Shown: positions 1 to 6,184, counted from the first letter of the stretch. The stretch: DNA of 6,353 nt from JALOAD01 sp023228995 [NCBI: Candidatus Muiribacterium halophilum] (GCA_023228995.1 JALOAD010000096.1:1-6353); one strand, 5' to 3'. Translations and numbers: made by a program. Notes: generated by a model not told the origin, from the sequence alone.

Positions 1-956
1 TTTTTACACTGAAAAAAAACAGTGATTTTCCTTATAGAGTAATAGTTGATTTTTATAGAAAAGAAGTGTCAGAAGAAAAATTTACATCTCCTGTATTACC
101 AACTGTTGTAATTGATGCAGGGCATGGCGGTAAAGATCCTGGAGCAATTGGAAAAACTGGAACATTAGAAAAAGACATTGTGCTTGATATTGCTTTGAGT
201 CTTGAAAAAGAATTATGGGAATCAGGTAAAGTTAATCCAATTATGACTAGAGAAAAAGATGTTTTTGTTGGTTTAAAAGACAGGGTAAAACTTACAGAAA
301 ATAAAAATGCTGAGTTATTTATTTCTATTCATAATAATGCTGACACTACAGGCAGAGCAAGAGGTTATAGAATATATATTCTTTCTGAAGATGGAAAGGC
401 AGATAAGGCTGAACAGCTTGCAGCAGCAAAGGAAAACGAATCTTTTAGTAATTTTGACGAAATAAAATCAAAAGTATTGGATAAAAATGTTCTTGGAATA
501 CTTTATGATTTAAAATTAAATCAGACTATATCGCAAAGTTCAAAATTTGCTCATGTTATTCTTGAGGGTTTTCGTGAAGATTTTAAAGATATTGATACTC
601 AGGTAAGGAGAGCTCCTTTTCATGTACTTAAATTAGCTGGTATTCCTGGAGTCCTTTTTGAATGTGGGTTTATATCTAATAAGACAGACGAAAGGCTTTT
701 AAAAAATAAATTCTATAGAGAAAAGATTGCAAAGACAATAAAAGAATCTGTTTTAAGGTATCTTGAAGAAAAAAAATTACTTCTTTGTGAAGTAAAGAAT
801 AATTATATTCCTGATTATTATGAGATAAAGCCTGGTGATACTCTTATTAAAATTTCAGAACAGTTTAAAATGGATGTTGATTCGATTAAGAAGATTAACA
901 ACATAAATGAAACTTCTATAATATATGCAGGTAAAAAGCTAAAACTTAAGATTTGA
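1..956 (+). CDS. N-acetylmuramoyl-L-alanine amidase (Amidase_3 + LysM), 5'-partial
   Basis: Zinc amidase that cleaves the bond between N-acetylmuramic acid and L-alanine of peptidoglycan, acting outside the cytoplasmic membrane. The reading frame is open from base 3 without a stop, so the gene starts upstream; a GTG at 66 is internal. The 21 codons before that GTG include PYRVIVDFYRKE, which resembles the last strand of an AMIN domain. Counting from the codon at 66, the Amidase_3 motifs are intact: zinc His20 in IDAGHGGKDPGA, zinc Glu35 in TLEKD, TRE and LKDR at 61-73, zinc His89 in SIHNNA, and catalytic Glu199 in LFECGFISN. A LysM domain fills about 251-296 (YYEIKPGDTL to the end) and should bind glycan strands. 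Any signal peptide lies outside the window. Its TGA overlaps the ATG of the next gene. The family is certain; the exact role (cell separation or turnover) is inferred. Confidence 0.93.
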   Translation, partial: FTLKKNSDFPYRVIVDFYRKEVSEEKFTSPVLPTVVIDAGHGGKDPGAIGKTGTLEKDIVLDIALSLEKELWESGKVNPIMTREKDVFVGLKDRVKLTENKNAELFISIHNNADTTGRARGYRIYILSEDGKADKAEQLAAAKENESFSNFDEIKSKVLDKNVLGILYDLKLNQTISQSSKFAHVILEGFREDFKDIDTQVRRAPFHVLKLAGIPGVLFECGFISNKTDERLLKNKFYREKIAKTIKESVLRYLEEKKLLLCEVKNNYIPDYYEIKPGDTLIKISEQFKMDVDSIKKINNINETSIIYAGKKLKLKI

Positions 957-2338
957 TGGAAATATTCAATTTTATTTATAAAGAAAAAAAGTATTTAATT
1001 TTTTTTGTAATTTTATTATTTATAATTTTTTTTTATTTATATTGGGCATTTGTATCTGATATTACAATTGATGAGATTTCATACATTTATATGTATAGAG
1101 ATTCTCAACAGCCTTTATTAAGCTATTTAGCTGATTATATTTTGCATGCAGATCATTTTCCATTATGTTTTTCAATTAAATTATTTTTTTTCCAATTATT
1201 TGATAATATTATACCATTAAGAATTTTTTCTATAATCTGTGCAATTTTTATATATTTTCTTATATTTAAAATATTGAAATTTAAAAAATTCAATTTAAGA
1301 GATAGTTTAATTTTTATAATTTTATTTGTATCAAGTCCTCTTATGTTTTATCATACTGTTTATTTTTCTTATTATTATCTTGCATTTTTATTTTTAACTT
1401 TATCATTTTATTATTATTTAGTTAAAGGAAAACAACTAATTTCATTTGTTTTTTTGATTTTTGCCATAGCTTCTCATTATTTTAGCATTTTTTTCCTTGC
1501 TATATTTATAATTAAAAAATTCAAACTAAAAAAAGATTTTATAGTTTATTTATTTCTTGTTTTTATTGTGATTTTTAGTTTTTATAAATTTGATAAAAAT
1601 TTTAATTCTTTAAATTCAGGAGAAGGGAATTTTATTTCAATTCAGGACAATATTAATCCTGAATTAAATCCTGATTTTTCTATGGTAGTAAAAAGCATAG
1701 GTAATTCACTTATATTTCCTGGTATGTATTCGCCATTTACTTTAAAATATTTTAAAAATTATATTGTTTCGTTTATATGTTTATTATGCATGTTGTTTTT
1801 AATTTATAAAAATAAAAATGATATATTTGTATATACTATACCAGCATTTTTATTATGTTTTTTAATTGTAAGTTATTATGTCAAGATAACATATGGTTTA
1901 CTTATATTTGCTCCTGTAAGAATATTTTTTGTATCTGTTTTTGCTATTATTTCAATTTGTTATACTTTTATAAAGTTAAGAAAATTTAAAATAATTAGCT
2001 TATTTATTTTTGTAATGATTTTATTGTTGTATTTAGAAGGTTTTCTTTATATTTATCAGAAAGGGTTTGAAATTCAGCAAACTGCTGAATTTATTAAAAA
2101 TCATAAAATAATATTTACTTCATTTGCTAAAGAATTTGATGGAAAGTTTGATTTTAAAAATATGATTGAATACTATTTAAAAGATAATTATGTTAATAAA
2201 AAAGGAGAGCAATATTTTTTAGTACTTAAACATGGGGATTTTAATATATCAAAAAAAGGTAAAGAGTATAAACTTGTTTACAATTCAAATTTATTTCAGA
2301 TTTATTCCCTATTTCCAAAGAGCAGTCTTTTAAAATGA
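956..2338 (+). CDS. GT-C fold membrane glycosyltransferase (ArnT/PMT/RgtA-like)
   Basis: Predicted integral-membrane glycosyltransferase that would transfer a sugar from a polyprenyl-phosphate donor to an envelope acceptor on the outer face of the membrane. Counted from the ATG at 956 (460 residues), there is a first membrane segment at about 13-33. It is followed by the loop acid pair Asp39-Glu40 (ITIDEISY), typical of the GT-C catalytic loop, and HFPL at 67-70, which matches the usual H-P-L region before the second helix. About ten hydrophobic segments follow up to residue 366, and the last 90 or so residues form a soluble tail. A TTG at 953 is also in frame, but the ATG is preferred because it makes a TGATG junction with the amidase stop; no strong ribosome site precedes it, so translation is probably coupled. 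The 3' end overlaps the opposite radical SAM gene by 37 bases. The gene is extremely rich in Phe, Ile, Leu and Lys codons made of A/T. Acceptor and sugar are unknown; an O-antigen-ligase-like role is less likely. Confidence 0.78.
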   Translation: MEIFNFIYKEKKYLIFFVILLFIIFFYLYWAFVSDITIDEISYIYMYRDSQQPLLSYLADYILHADHFPLCFSIKLFFFQLFDNIIPLRIFSIICAIFIYFLIFKILKFKKFNLRDSLIFIILFVSSPLMFYHTVYFSYYYLAFLFLTLSFYYYLVKGKQLISFVFLIFAIASHYFSIFFLAIFIIKKFKLKKDFIVYLFLVFIVIFSFYKFDKNFNSLNSGEGNFISIQDNINPELNPDFSMVVKSIGNSLIFPGMYSPFTLKYFKNYIVSFICLLCMLFLIYKNKNDIFVYTIPAFLLCFLIVSYYVKITYGLLIFAPVRIFFVSVFAIISICYTFIKLRKFKIISLFIFVMILLLYLEGFLYIYQKGFEIQQTAEFIKNHKIIFTSFAKEFDGKFDFKNMIEYYLKDNYVNKKGEQYFLVLKHGDFNISKKGKEYKLVYNSNLFQIYSLFPKSSLLK

Positions 2339-3537
2339 TTTATATTATTAAAATAAAAAAATATTATTTTCAAAAAATCAAGATTTAAAAATTTAATAAA
2401 TCCAAACAATAAATAAAATAAAATATGACAAAAATCTCTAACCCACCATGGATATTTTGAAAATGTTTTTTTAAATGAAGAGTAATGAAAGAGATTATGA
2501 TTTATACCGAGTTTTTTCCCATAATAACTATCTTCATAAGGAACAAAATTATGTAATTGTATAAGAAAAGGTCGAGTTTTTACAATCATAAAAAAAGTTT
2601 TCCATAAATCTTTTATTGTTTCGTCTGGGAATCCTAACATTGTTAAAAAAATAAAAGGTATTTTATGTTTTTTTAAAAGCTTTGCTGTTTTAAAAATATT
2701 TTGTAAATAATTTTTTCCTTTTCCAGATTGAGTAAGAATTTTTTGAGAACCGCTTTCAGCTCCAATTCGCAAAAAACAGCATCCGCTTTTTTTCAAAAGT
2801 ATTATTAATTCTTCATCTAAGGAATCTGCTCTAGCATGAGTATTCCATTTAATATTTAATTCATTATTTATTATGTTATTAATTAAATCAATTGCAAATT
2901 CTTTATCTCTAAAAAAATTATCATCATCAAATACAATGTAATTAAATCCTTTTTCTTTTAATGCTTTCAATTCATATATTATTGTTTTGATATTGCGATT
3001 TTTAATTGGAGCTCTAGGACCTTTTCTTATATTGCCAGAGCAGAATTTACATTTTCCAGGGCATCCTATACCAGATATTGTATATTTCCAGGTTGCTTTT
3101 TTCAAAAATGGCATTGGATATAAAAAAGAGTAATTAGAAGAATGAGATATTTTGGGTGTGAAATTTTTAAAATAATTTATATGTTTTTTAATATTAAATA
3201 TTTTTTTAAGTGATTTTTCATCAAAAGCTGATATATGATATTTAAAAATATAGTGATCAGGTTTATAATTCCCTGTTGATAATAATATTTGTTTTTTAAA
3301 ATCAATATTATTTATGAATTTATACAATTCTTTTATGTTATAGGAGTAACTTTCTATAATAATATGCGTGAAATCTGAAAGAATTAAATTATTTATATCT
3401 TTTAAAAACATATCTTTTAATATACATTGAATTTTATTTTTTTTAAAAATATATAAAAAAAAATCAAGATTAAATGGAGGAACTGCATTTCTTCTTATTT
3501 TTAAAGTATTAAATCTTAATAATAAAATGTTCACCAT
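2302..3537 (-). CDS. Radical SAM protein with degenerate B12-binding-like N-terminal domain
   Basis: 411-residue iron-sulfur enzyme expected to cleave S-adenosylmethionine to start a radical reaction; the substrate is unknown. Residues 1-120 follow the layout of the B12-binding domain found in front of BchE/P-methylase-like radical SAM proteins: ILLLRFN, then PPFNLDFFLYIFKKN, then a GEGE-like position now reading ISAFDEKS. The cobalamin-ligating DxHxxG motif is not visible. The radical SAM core holds Cys159, Cys163 and Cys166 in GCPGKCKFC (CxxxCxxC), FDDDNFF at 203-209, GAESGS at 259-264 and GFPDET at 302-307. The C-terminus (about 369-397) is strongly hydrophobic, suggesting membrane contact or a lipid substrate. 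The gene is read against its neighbours: divergent from the GT2 pair and convergent with the GT-C gene. The start at 3537 has a modest AAAAGG ribosome site about 10 bases upstream. Modification of a lipid carrier or glycan is a guess from context. Confidence 0.88.
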   Translation of the reverse strand: MVNILLLRFNTLKIRRNAVPPFNLDFFLYIFKKNKIQCILKDMFLKDINNLILSDFTHIIIESYSYNIKELYKFINNIDFKKQILLSTGNYKPDHYIFKYHISAFDEKSLKKIFNIKKHINYFKNFTPKISHSSNYSFLYPMPFLKKATWKYTISGIGCPGKCKFCSGNIRKGPRAPIKNRNIKTIIYELKALKEKGFNYIVFDDDNFFRDKEFAIDLINNIINNELNIKWNTHARADSLDEELIILLKKSGCCFLRIGAESGSQKILTQSGKGKNYLQNIFKTAKLLKKHKIPFIFLTMLGFPDETIKDLWKTFFMIVKTRPFLIQLHNFVPYEDSYYGKKLGINHNLFHYSSFKKTFSKYPWWVRDFCHILFYLLFGFIKFLNLDFLKIIFFYFNNINHFKRLLFGNRE

Positions 3538-3606
3538 TGAATTAAAACCTTTTTTTTATTAGAATGAAAACAATACGATTATAACAGAGGTAACTTTAAA
3601 TGAAAA
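3537..3606. promoter_or_regulatory. Overlapping divergent promoters
   Basis: The spacer between the radical SAM and GT2 genes carries a sigma70-like promoter in each direction. Leftward: TTTTCA (complement of 3601-3606), 17 bases, then a perfect TATAAT (complement of 3578-3583) preceded by TG, an extended -10. Rightward: TTGAAT (3537-3542), 17 bases, then TAGAAT (3560-3565). Both predicted start points fall near 3571-3572, so two polymerases could not bind at once. The -35 boxes touch the start codon region of the opposite gene. Not tested; AT-rich DNA gives chance matches, though the leftward extended -10 is strong. Confidence 0.55.
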
Positions 3607-4472
3607 GATTAGCAGTTATTGTTCCTTGTTTTAATGAACAAGCTAATATTTCATATTCAGCAAAAAAACTAATACATATTCTTGATAATATGATAACAAA
3701 AAAGATGATTAGTAATGACAGTTTTGTGTTGTATGTAGATGATGGTTCTTCTGATAATACATGGGATTATATAAAAAAGATATCAAAATTATATTATTCA
3801 AGAATTAAAGCAATTAGACTTTTCTGTAATCTAGGGCATCAAACAGCTCTTGCCTGTGGTATGTTTAATTCTGAATTTGATGTTTGTATTACTCTTGATG
3901 CGGATTTACAAGATGATATAAACAAAATAGAAGAAATGATGAAATTATATTATAAAGGATATGATGTTGTTCTTGGTGTAAAACTTAATAACTATAACGA
4001 TTCTTTTGTTATGGGACAGATTTATAAAATTTTTAATTTTATGATTTCAATTTTTAACCATAATATTGTGCAACATCATGCTGATTTTAGACTATGCTCC
4101 AAAAGATCTATAATGTGGTTAAAAAATAATATTAATCCTTCTAATCTTTTTTTAAGAGGTAAAATAGTAAATGCACCATTTAAAATTTCTCAAGTTAAAT
4201 ATAATATAAAAAAAAGAAAATATGGTTTACCAAAATATAATTTAATTAAAAGTATTTTACTTGCAAAATCTGGTTTAATACAGGCTGGAGAAAATTTTTT
4301 TATAAATTTTTATTTAATGCTTATATTATATAAATTAATTATATCTTCCAAAAAGAACATTTTAATAAGATTTTTGGAATTTATTTTTTATTTAACTAGT
4401 TTTAGATTTTTATACTTGTATAAAAGAAAAAACTGTAATTTAATAAATTCTTATATTAAAGAATCTATATGA
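3600..4472 (+). CDS. Family 2 glycosyltransferase, GtrB/DPM1-like (polyprenyl-phosphate sugar synthase)
   Basis: Likely transfers a sugar from a nucleotide sugar to a polyprenyl phosphate on the cytoplasmic face of the membrane. The GT-A core of GtrB/ArnC/DPM1-type enzymes is clear over residues 1-225: VPCFNE at 8-13, VDDGSSDNT at 46-54, NLGHQTALACG at 77-87, the metal/nucleotide motif DADLQDD at 100-106, HADFRL at 160-165, and RGKI followed by KKRKYGLPKYN, matching the R..G.skY region. The C-terminus has two moderately hydrophobic stretches (about 231-249 and 257-276) where GtrB proteins carry two membrane helices, but it is shorter and more basic than usual, and the conserved arginines after GV are replaced by Lys and Asn. 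The start has a good ribosome site, AGAGGT, eight bases upstream. The stop overlaps the next start in ATGA. Sugar and lipid are not determinable. Confidence 0.87.
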   Translation: MKRLAVIVPCFNEQANISYSAKKLIHILDNMITKKMISNDSFVLYVDDGSSDNTWDYIKKISKLYYSRIKAIRLFCNLGHQTALACGMFNSEFDVCITLDADLQDDINKIEEMMKLYYKGYDVVLGVKLNNYNDSFVMGQIYKIFNFMISIFNHNIVQHHADFRLCSKRSIMWLKNNINPSNLFLRGKIVNAPFKISQVKYNIKKRKYGLPKYNLIKSILLAKSGLIQAGENFFINFYLMLILYKLIISSKKNILIRFLEFIFYLTSFRFLYLYKRKNCNLINSYIKESI

Positions 4473-5164
4473 ATGTATTTTTAATTCCAGTATTTAATGA
4501 AATAGATTTTTTATCAAAAGTTATTTTATCAATTGACAAAATAAGTGATAAAAATTCCATAAAGATATTTGTAGACGATGGGTCTTTAGATGGTAGTTTT
4601 GAATATCTACAAAGTCTTCATCGAAAAGATTTTCATATTTTAAAGAATAATAAAAATTATGGAATGGGTAAAGCTTTAAAAAAAGGTTTTGATTATATTT
4701 TAAAAAACAATTCTATAAAGGATGATTGTAAAATAATTACTGTTGATGGTGATGATCAACATGATGTATCTGATTTAAATGATTATTTAAAATTTTTTGA
4801 TAAAAAAAATCTTGATGTTATGATTATGAGAAGAAAGTTTGATAAATATCCATTTTATAAAAAAACTGGAAATTTTTTGTTAAGTAAAATAACATCTTTT
4901 ATAACTGGATATAAATTTTATGATGTTGAATCAGGATTTAGAATATTTCATAAAAAAGATCTTGGTTTACTTATTAAATATTATCGTGGTTATAGATATT
5001 CATGTGCACAGGAAATTGCTGTAATATTTGCCATGTCTTCTAAGAAAATAAATAACAATGTTTTTTGTGATATAAAACATTATAGATCAAATACTTCTTA
5101 TTTTGATTTTATTATTAATATTGCAGTTGCAATTATAACTTATTATAGAATGAAAAAATTTTAA
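4469..5164 (+). CDS. Family 2 glycosyltransferase (DPM/DPG synthase-like)
   Basis: Second GT-A fold enzyme, 231 residues, of the dolichyl-phosphate mannose / polyprenyl-phosphate glucose synthase group. Visible motifs: PVFNE at 7-11, VDDGSLD at 35-41, NYGMGKAL at 63-70, DGDDQHD at 93-99 (metal and nucleotide binding), MRRKFDKYP at 120-128, and ESGFR at 154-158, which is characteristic of this group. It lacks clear membrane helices, having only a weakly hydrophobic stretch near the C-terminus (about 213-226). Like many DPM1-type catalytic subunits it may be peripheral, or it may depend on its neighbour for anchoring. The start lies in an ATGA overlap with the preceding glycosyltransferase and has only a weak ribosome site (AAAG), so the two are probably translationally coupled. 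It is clearly divergent from the preceding gene rather than a recent duplicate. It could supply a second lipid-linked sugar or add a sugar directly to a growing glycan. Confidence 0.87.
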   Translation: MNVFLIPVFNEIDFLSKVILSIDKISDKNSIKIFVDDGSLDGSFEYLQSLHRKDFHILKNNKNYGMGKALKKGFDYILKNNSIKDDCKIITVDGDDQHDVSDLNDYLKFFDKKNLDVMIMRRKFDKYPFYKKTGNFLLSKITSFITGYKFYDVESGFRIFHKKDLGLLIKYYRGYRYSCAQEIAVIFAMSSKKINNNVFCDIKHYRSNTSYFDFIINIAVAIITYYRMKKF

Positions 5165-5173
5165 AAAAATCTT

Positions 5174-5203
5174 TTCACAAAATAATCAAAAATTTAGTAT
5201 AAT
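5174..5203 (+). promoter_or_regulatory. Promoter of the DJ-1/PfpI gene
   Basis: TTCACA (5174-5179, one mismatch to TTGACA) is followed by 18 bases and a perfect TATAAT (5198-5203). Transcription would start near 5210, leaving a leader of about 67 bases before the ATG at 5277. This separates the DJ-1 gene from the glycosyltransferase operon ending at 5164. No convincing terminator lies between them, so read-through is possible. Confidence 0.6.
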
Positions 5204-5216
5204 TATTCAGAGGATG

Positions 5217-5243
5217 CAATTATTTTTTTAGTTATAATAATTG
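5217..5243. repeat. Perfect 8-bp inverted repeat in the DJ-1 leader
   Basis: CAATTATT (5217-5224) and its exact complement AATAATTG (5236-5243) are separated by 11 bases, just downstream of the predicted start of transcription. A further AATTATT at 5201-5207 overlaps the -10 box and is spaced 17 bases from the first arm. The position suits a repressor operator or a weak leader hairpin. It is too AT-rich and lacks a following T-run suited to an intrinsic terminator. Chance is a serious alternative in this base composition. Confidence 0.35.
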
Positions 5244-5276
5244 AATTTCTAGATTTTAACAATAGAGGGTTTTATT

Positions 5277-5810
5277 ATGAAAAAAATTTATATTTTGTTT
5301 GCTAATAAACTTTTTAGAGATGAAGAATTAAAAATTCCACTAGATTTTTTTAAAAAAAAGGGAATAGATCTTATAAAAGTATCTGATAAAAAAGAAAAAG
5401 CAACAGGGAAGTTAGGAATGGAAATATTTCCTGATATTACTTACAATGAAATAATAGAAAATGAAGCAATTGGAATAATACTTGTTGGCGGACCTGGAAC
5501 TAAAGTTTTTTTTGAAAATACTGTTATACATGATATATTGCATAAATTTAATAATAAGAAAAAAATAATCGCTTCAATTTGTATTTCTCCAGTAATTTTA
5601 GCAAAAGCTGGAATTTTAAAAGGCAAAAAAGCAACAGTATGGATTGATGGAAAAGAAGAATTAATAAAAAATGGGGCAATTTATATAAATCAAGATGTTG
5701 TAGTTGATAATAATATAATTACAGCAAACGGACCAAAAGTAGCTTTGCAATTTGCAGAAACAGTGTATGAAAGTATAAAGTCAATTATTTCTCTTTCATA
5801 TCATCAATAG
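5277..5810 (+). CDS. DJ-1/PfpI family protein
   Basis: 177-residue class I glutamine amidotransferase-like protein, normal length for the DJ-1/PfpI/ThiJ superfamily, cytoplasmic. Members are variously described as glyoxalases or deglycases, chaperones or oxidative-stress proteins; which applies here cannot be told. The nucleophile is Cys102 in ASICISPVILAKAG, at the sharp turn after a beta strand. Glu17 (RDEELKIP) sits where the family has the glutamate that polarises the cysteine, and LVGGPG at 69-74 is the conserved loop. The residue after the cysteine is Ile, not the His of PfpI/YhbO or the Ala of DJ-1, so a His-assisted PfpI-like protease or deglycase mechanism is less likely. The ribosome site AGAGGG lies seven bases before the ATG. 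It has its own promoter and overlaps the STAS gene tail to tail by 26 bases. Confidence 0.9.
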   Translation: MKKIYILFANKLFRDEELKIPLDFFKKKGIDLIKVSDKKEKATGKLGMEIFPDITYNEIIENEAIGIILVGGPGTKVFFENTVIHDILHKFNNKKKIIASICISPVILAKAGILKGKKATVWIDGKEELIKNGAIYINQDVVVDNNIITANGPKVALQFAETVYESIKSIISLSYHQ

Positions 5811-6129
5811 CATCTTTTACATTGTATTTAATACTGAAATAATTATCAAAAGTTGTAATTTTAAAAATCTTTTTAACAAAATGTGATAATGATGCAAATG
5901 TAAGTCTTCCGCCATTTTTAGTCACTTTTTGATATAATTTAGAAAAAACTCCAAGAGTTGAAGAGCCTAAATATTGTATTTTTGAAGCATCTATAATGAT
6001 TTTTTTAGCTCTTTTAATTTCAATAAGATCATCAAAAAAATCTCTAATTTCAATTTCATCTTCTTTTTCAATTTCACCTTCGATTTTAATAATAATAATG
6101 TCATCTATTTTTTCAGTATTGATTTTCAT
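5785..6129 (-). CDS. STAS-domain protein, anti-sigma factor antagonist-like
   Basis: 114-residue single-domain protein of the SpoIIAA/RsbV type. In the family, the unphosphorylated form binds an anti-sigma kinase and frees its sigma factor; phosphorylation of a conserved serine switches it off. Here the N-terminal strands (IIIIKIEGEIE, 11-21), the central strand IIIDASKIQ (44-52) and YLGSSTLGVF (53-62) fit the fold, with Ser56 at the phosphorylated position (Ser58 of SpoIIAA). The Asp that normally precedes this serine is Gly55. GGRLTFASL follows at 73-81, in the usual KNGG position. The start has a good GAGG site seven bases upstream. No kinase, phosphatase or sigma gene is adjacent in the window, so its partner is unknown. 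It could also regulate a transporter or envelope process, as other small STAS proteins do. Confidence 0.88.
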   Translation of the reverse strand: MKINTEKIDDIIIIKIEGEIEKEDEIEIRDFFDDLIEIKRAKKIIIDASKIQYLGSSTLGVFSKLYQKVTKNGGRLTFASLSHFVKKIFKITTFDNYFSIKYNVKDAIDDMKEK

Positions 6130-6147
6130 TTAATTTCCTCGTATTAT
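6119..6147 (+). promoter_or_regulatory. Putative promoter of the PLP enzyme gene
   Basis: TTGATT (6119-6124), 17 bases, then TATTAT (6142-6147) would start transcription near 6154, about 30 bases before the ATG at 6185. The -35 box lies inside the start of the STAS gene. The nearby ATTATAAT (6153-6160) offers a perfect -10 hexamer in both directions but without a good -35; the leftward copy may serve the STAS gene. Confidence 0.4.
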
Positions 6148-6174
6148 GTTAAATTATAATGTTTTATTTTTATT

Positions 6175-6183
6175 AGGAGGTGA
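6175..6183 (+). promoter_or_regulatory. Strong Shine-Dalgarno site
   Basis: AGGAGGTGA is a full-length match to the anti-Shine-Dalgarno end of 16S rRNA, much stronger than any other ribosome site in the window. GGAGG ends four bases before the ATG at 6185, which fixes the start of that gene. Confidence 0.85.
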
Positions 6184-6184
6184 C

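Noticed and set aside
7-24. CACTG / CAGTG hairpin with an eight-A loop
   Set aside because: The five-pair stem lies inside the amidase reading frame and is not followed by a T-run, so it is not a terminator.
66-68. GTG as the start of the amidase
   Set aside because: The frame stays open to the window edge, encodes AMIN-like residues upstream, no ribosome site is placed for it, and the product would lack an export signal.
953-955. TTG as the start of the GT-C gene
   Set aside because: It gives one extra residue only; the ATG at 956 forms a standard TGATG overlap and is the more usual start codon.
2332-2370. AAAATGAT / ATTATTTT pairing near the convergent overlap as a bidirectional terminator
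   Set aside because: The arms are about 24 bases apart, include a G-T pair, and lie inside the radical SAM coding sequence; chance pairing is more likely.
3600-5164. The two GT2 genes as a recent tandem duplication
   Set aside because: They share only family motifs; lengths, the DADLQDD versus DGDDQHD motif, and the C-terminal halves differ clearly.
5155-5178. GAAAA...TTTTC pairing after the second GT2 gene as a terminator
   Set aside because: The stem is almost entirely A-T pairs and has no following T-run; it would be unstable.
5441-5626. 61-codon minus-strand reading frame inside the DJ-1 gene
   Set aside because: It is antisense to a well-supported gene, has no recognisable motif, and low-complexity AT-rich DNA gives such frames by chance.
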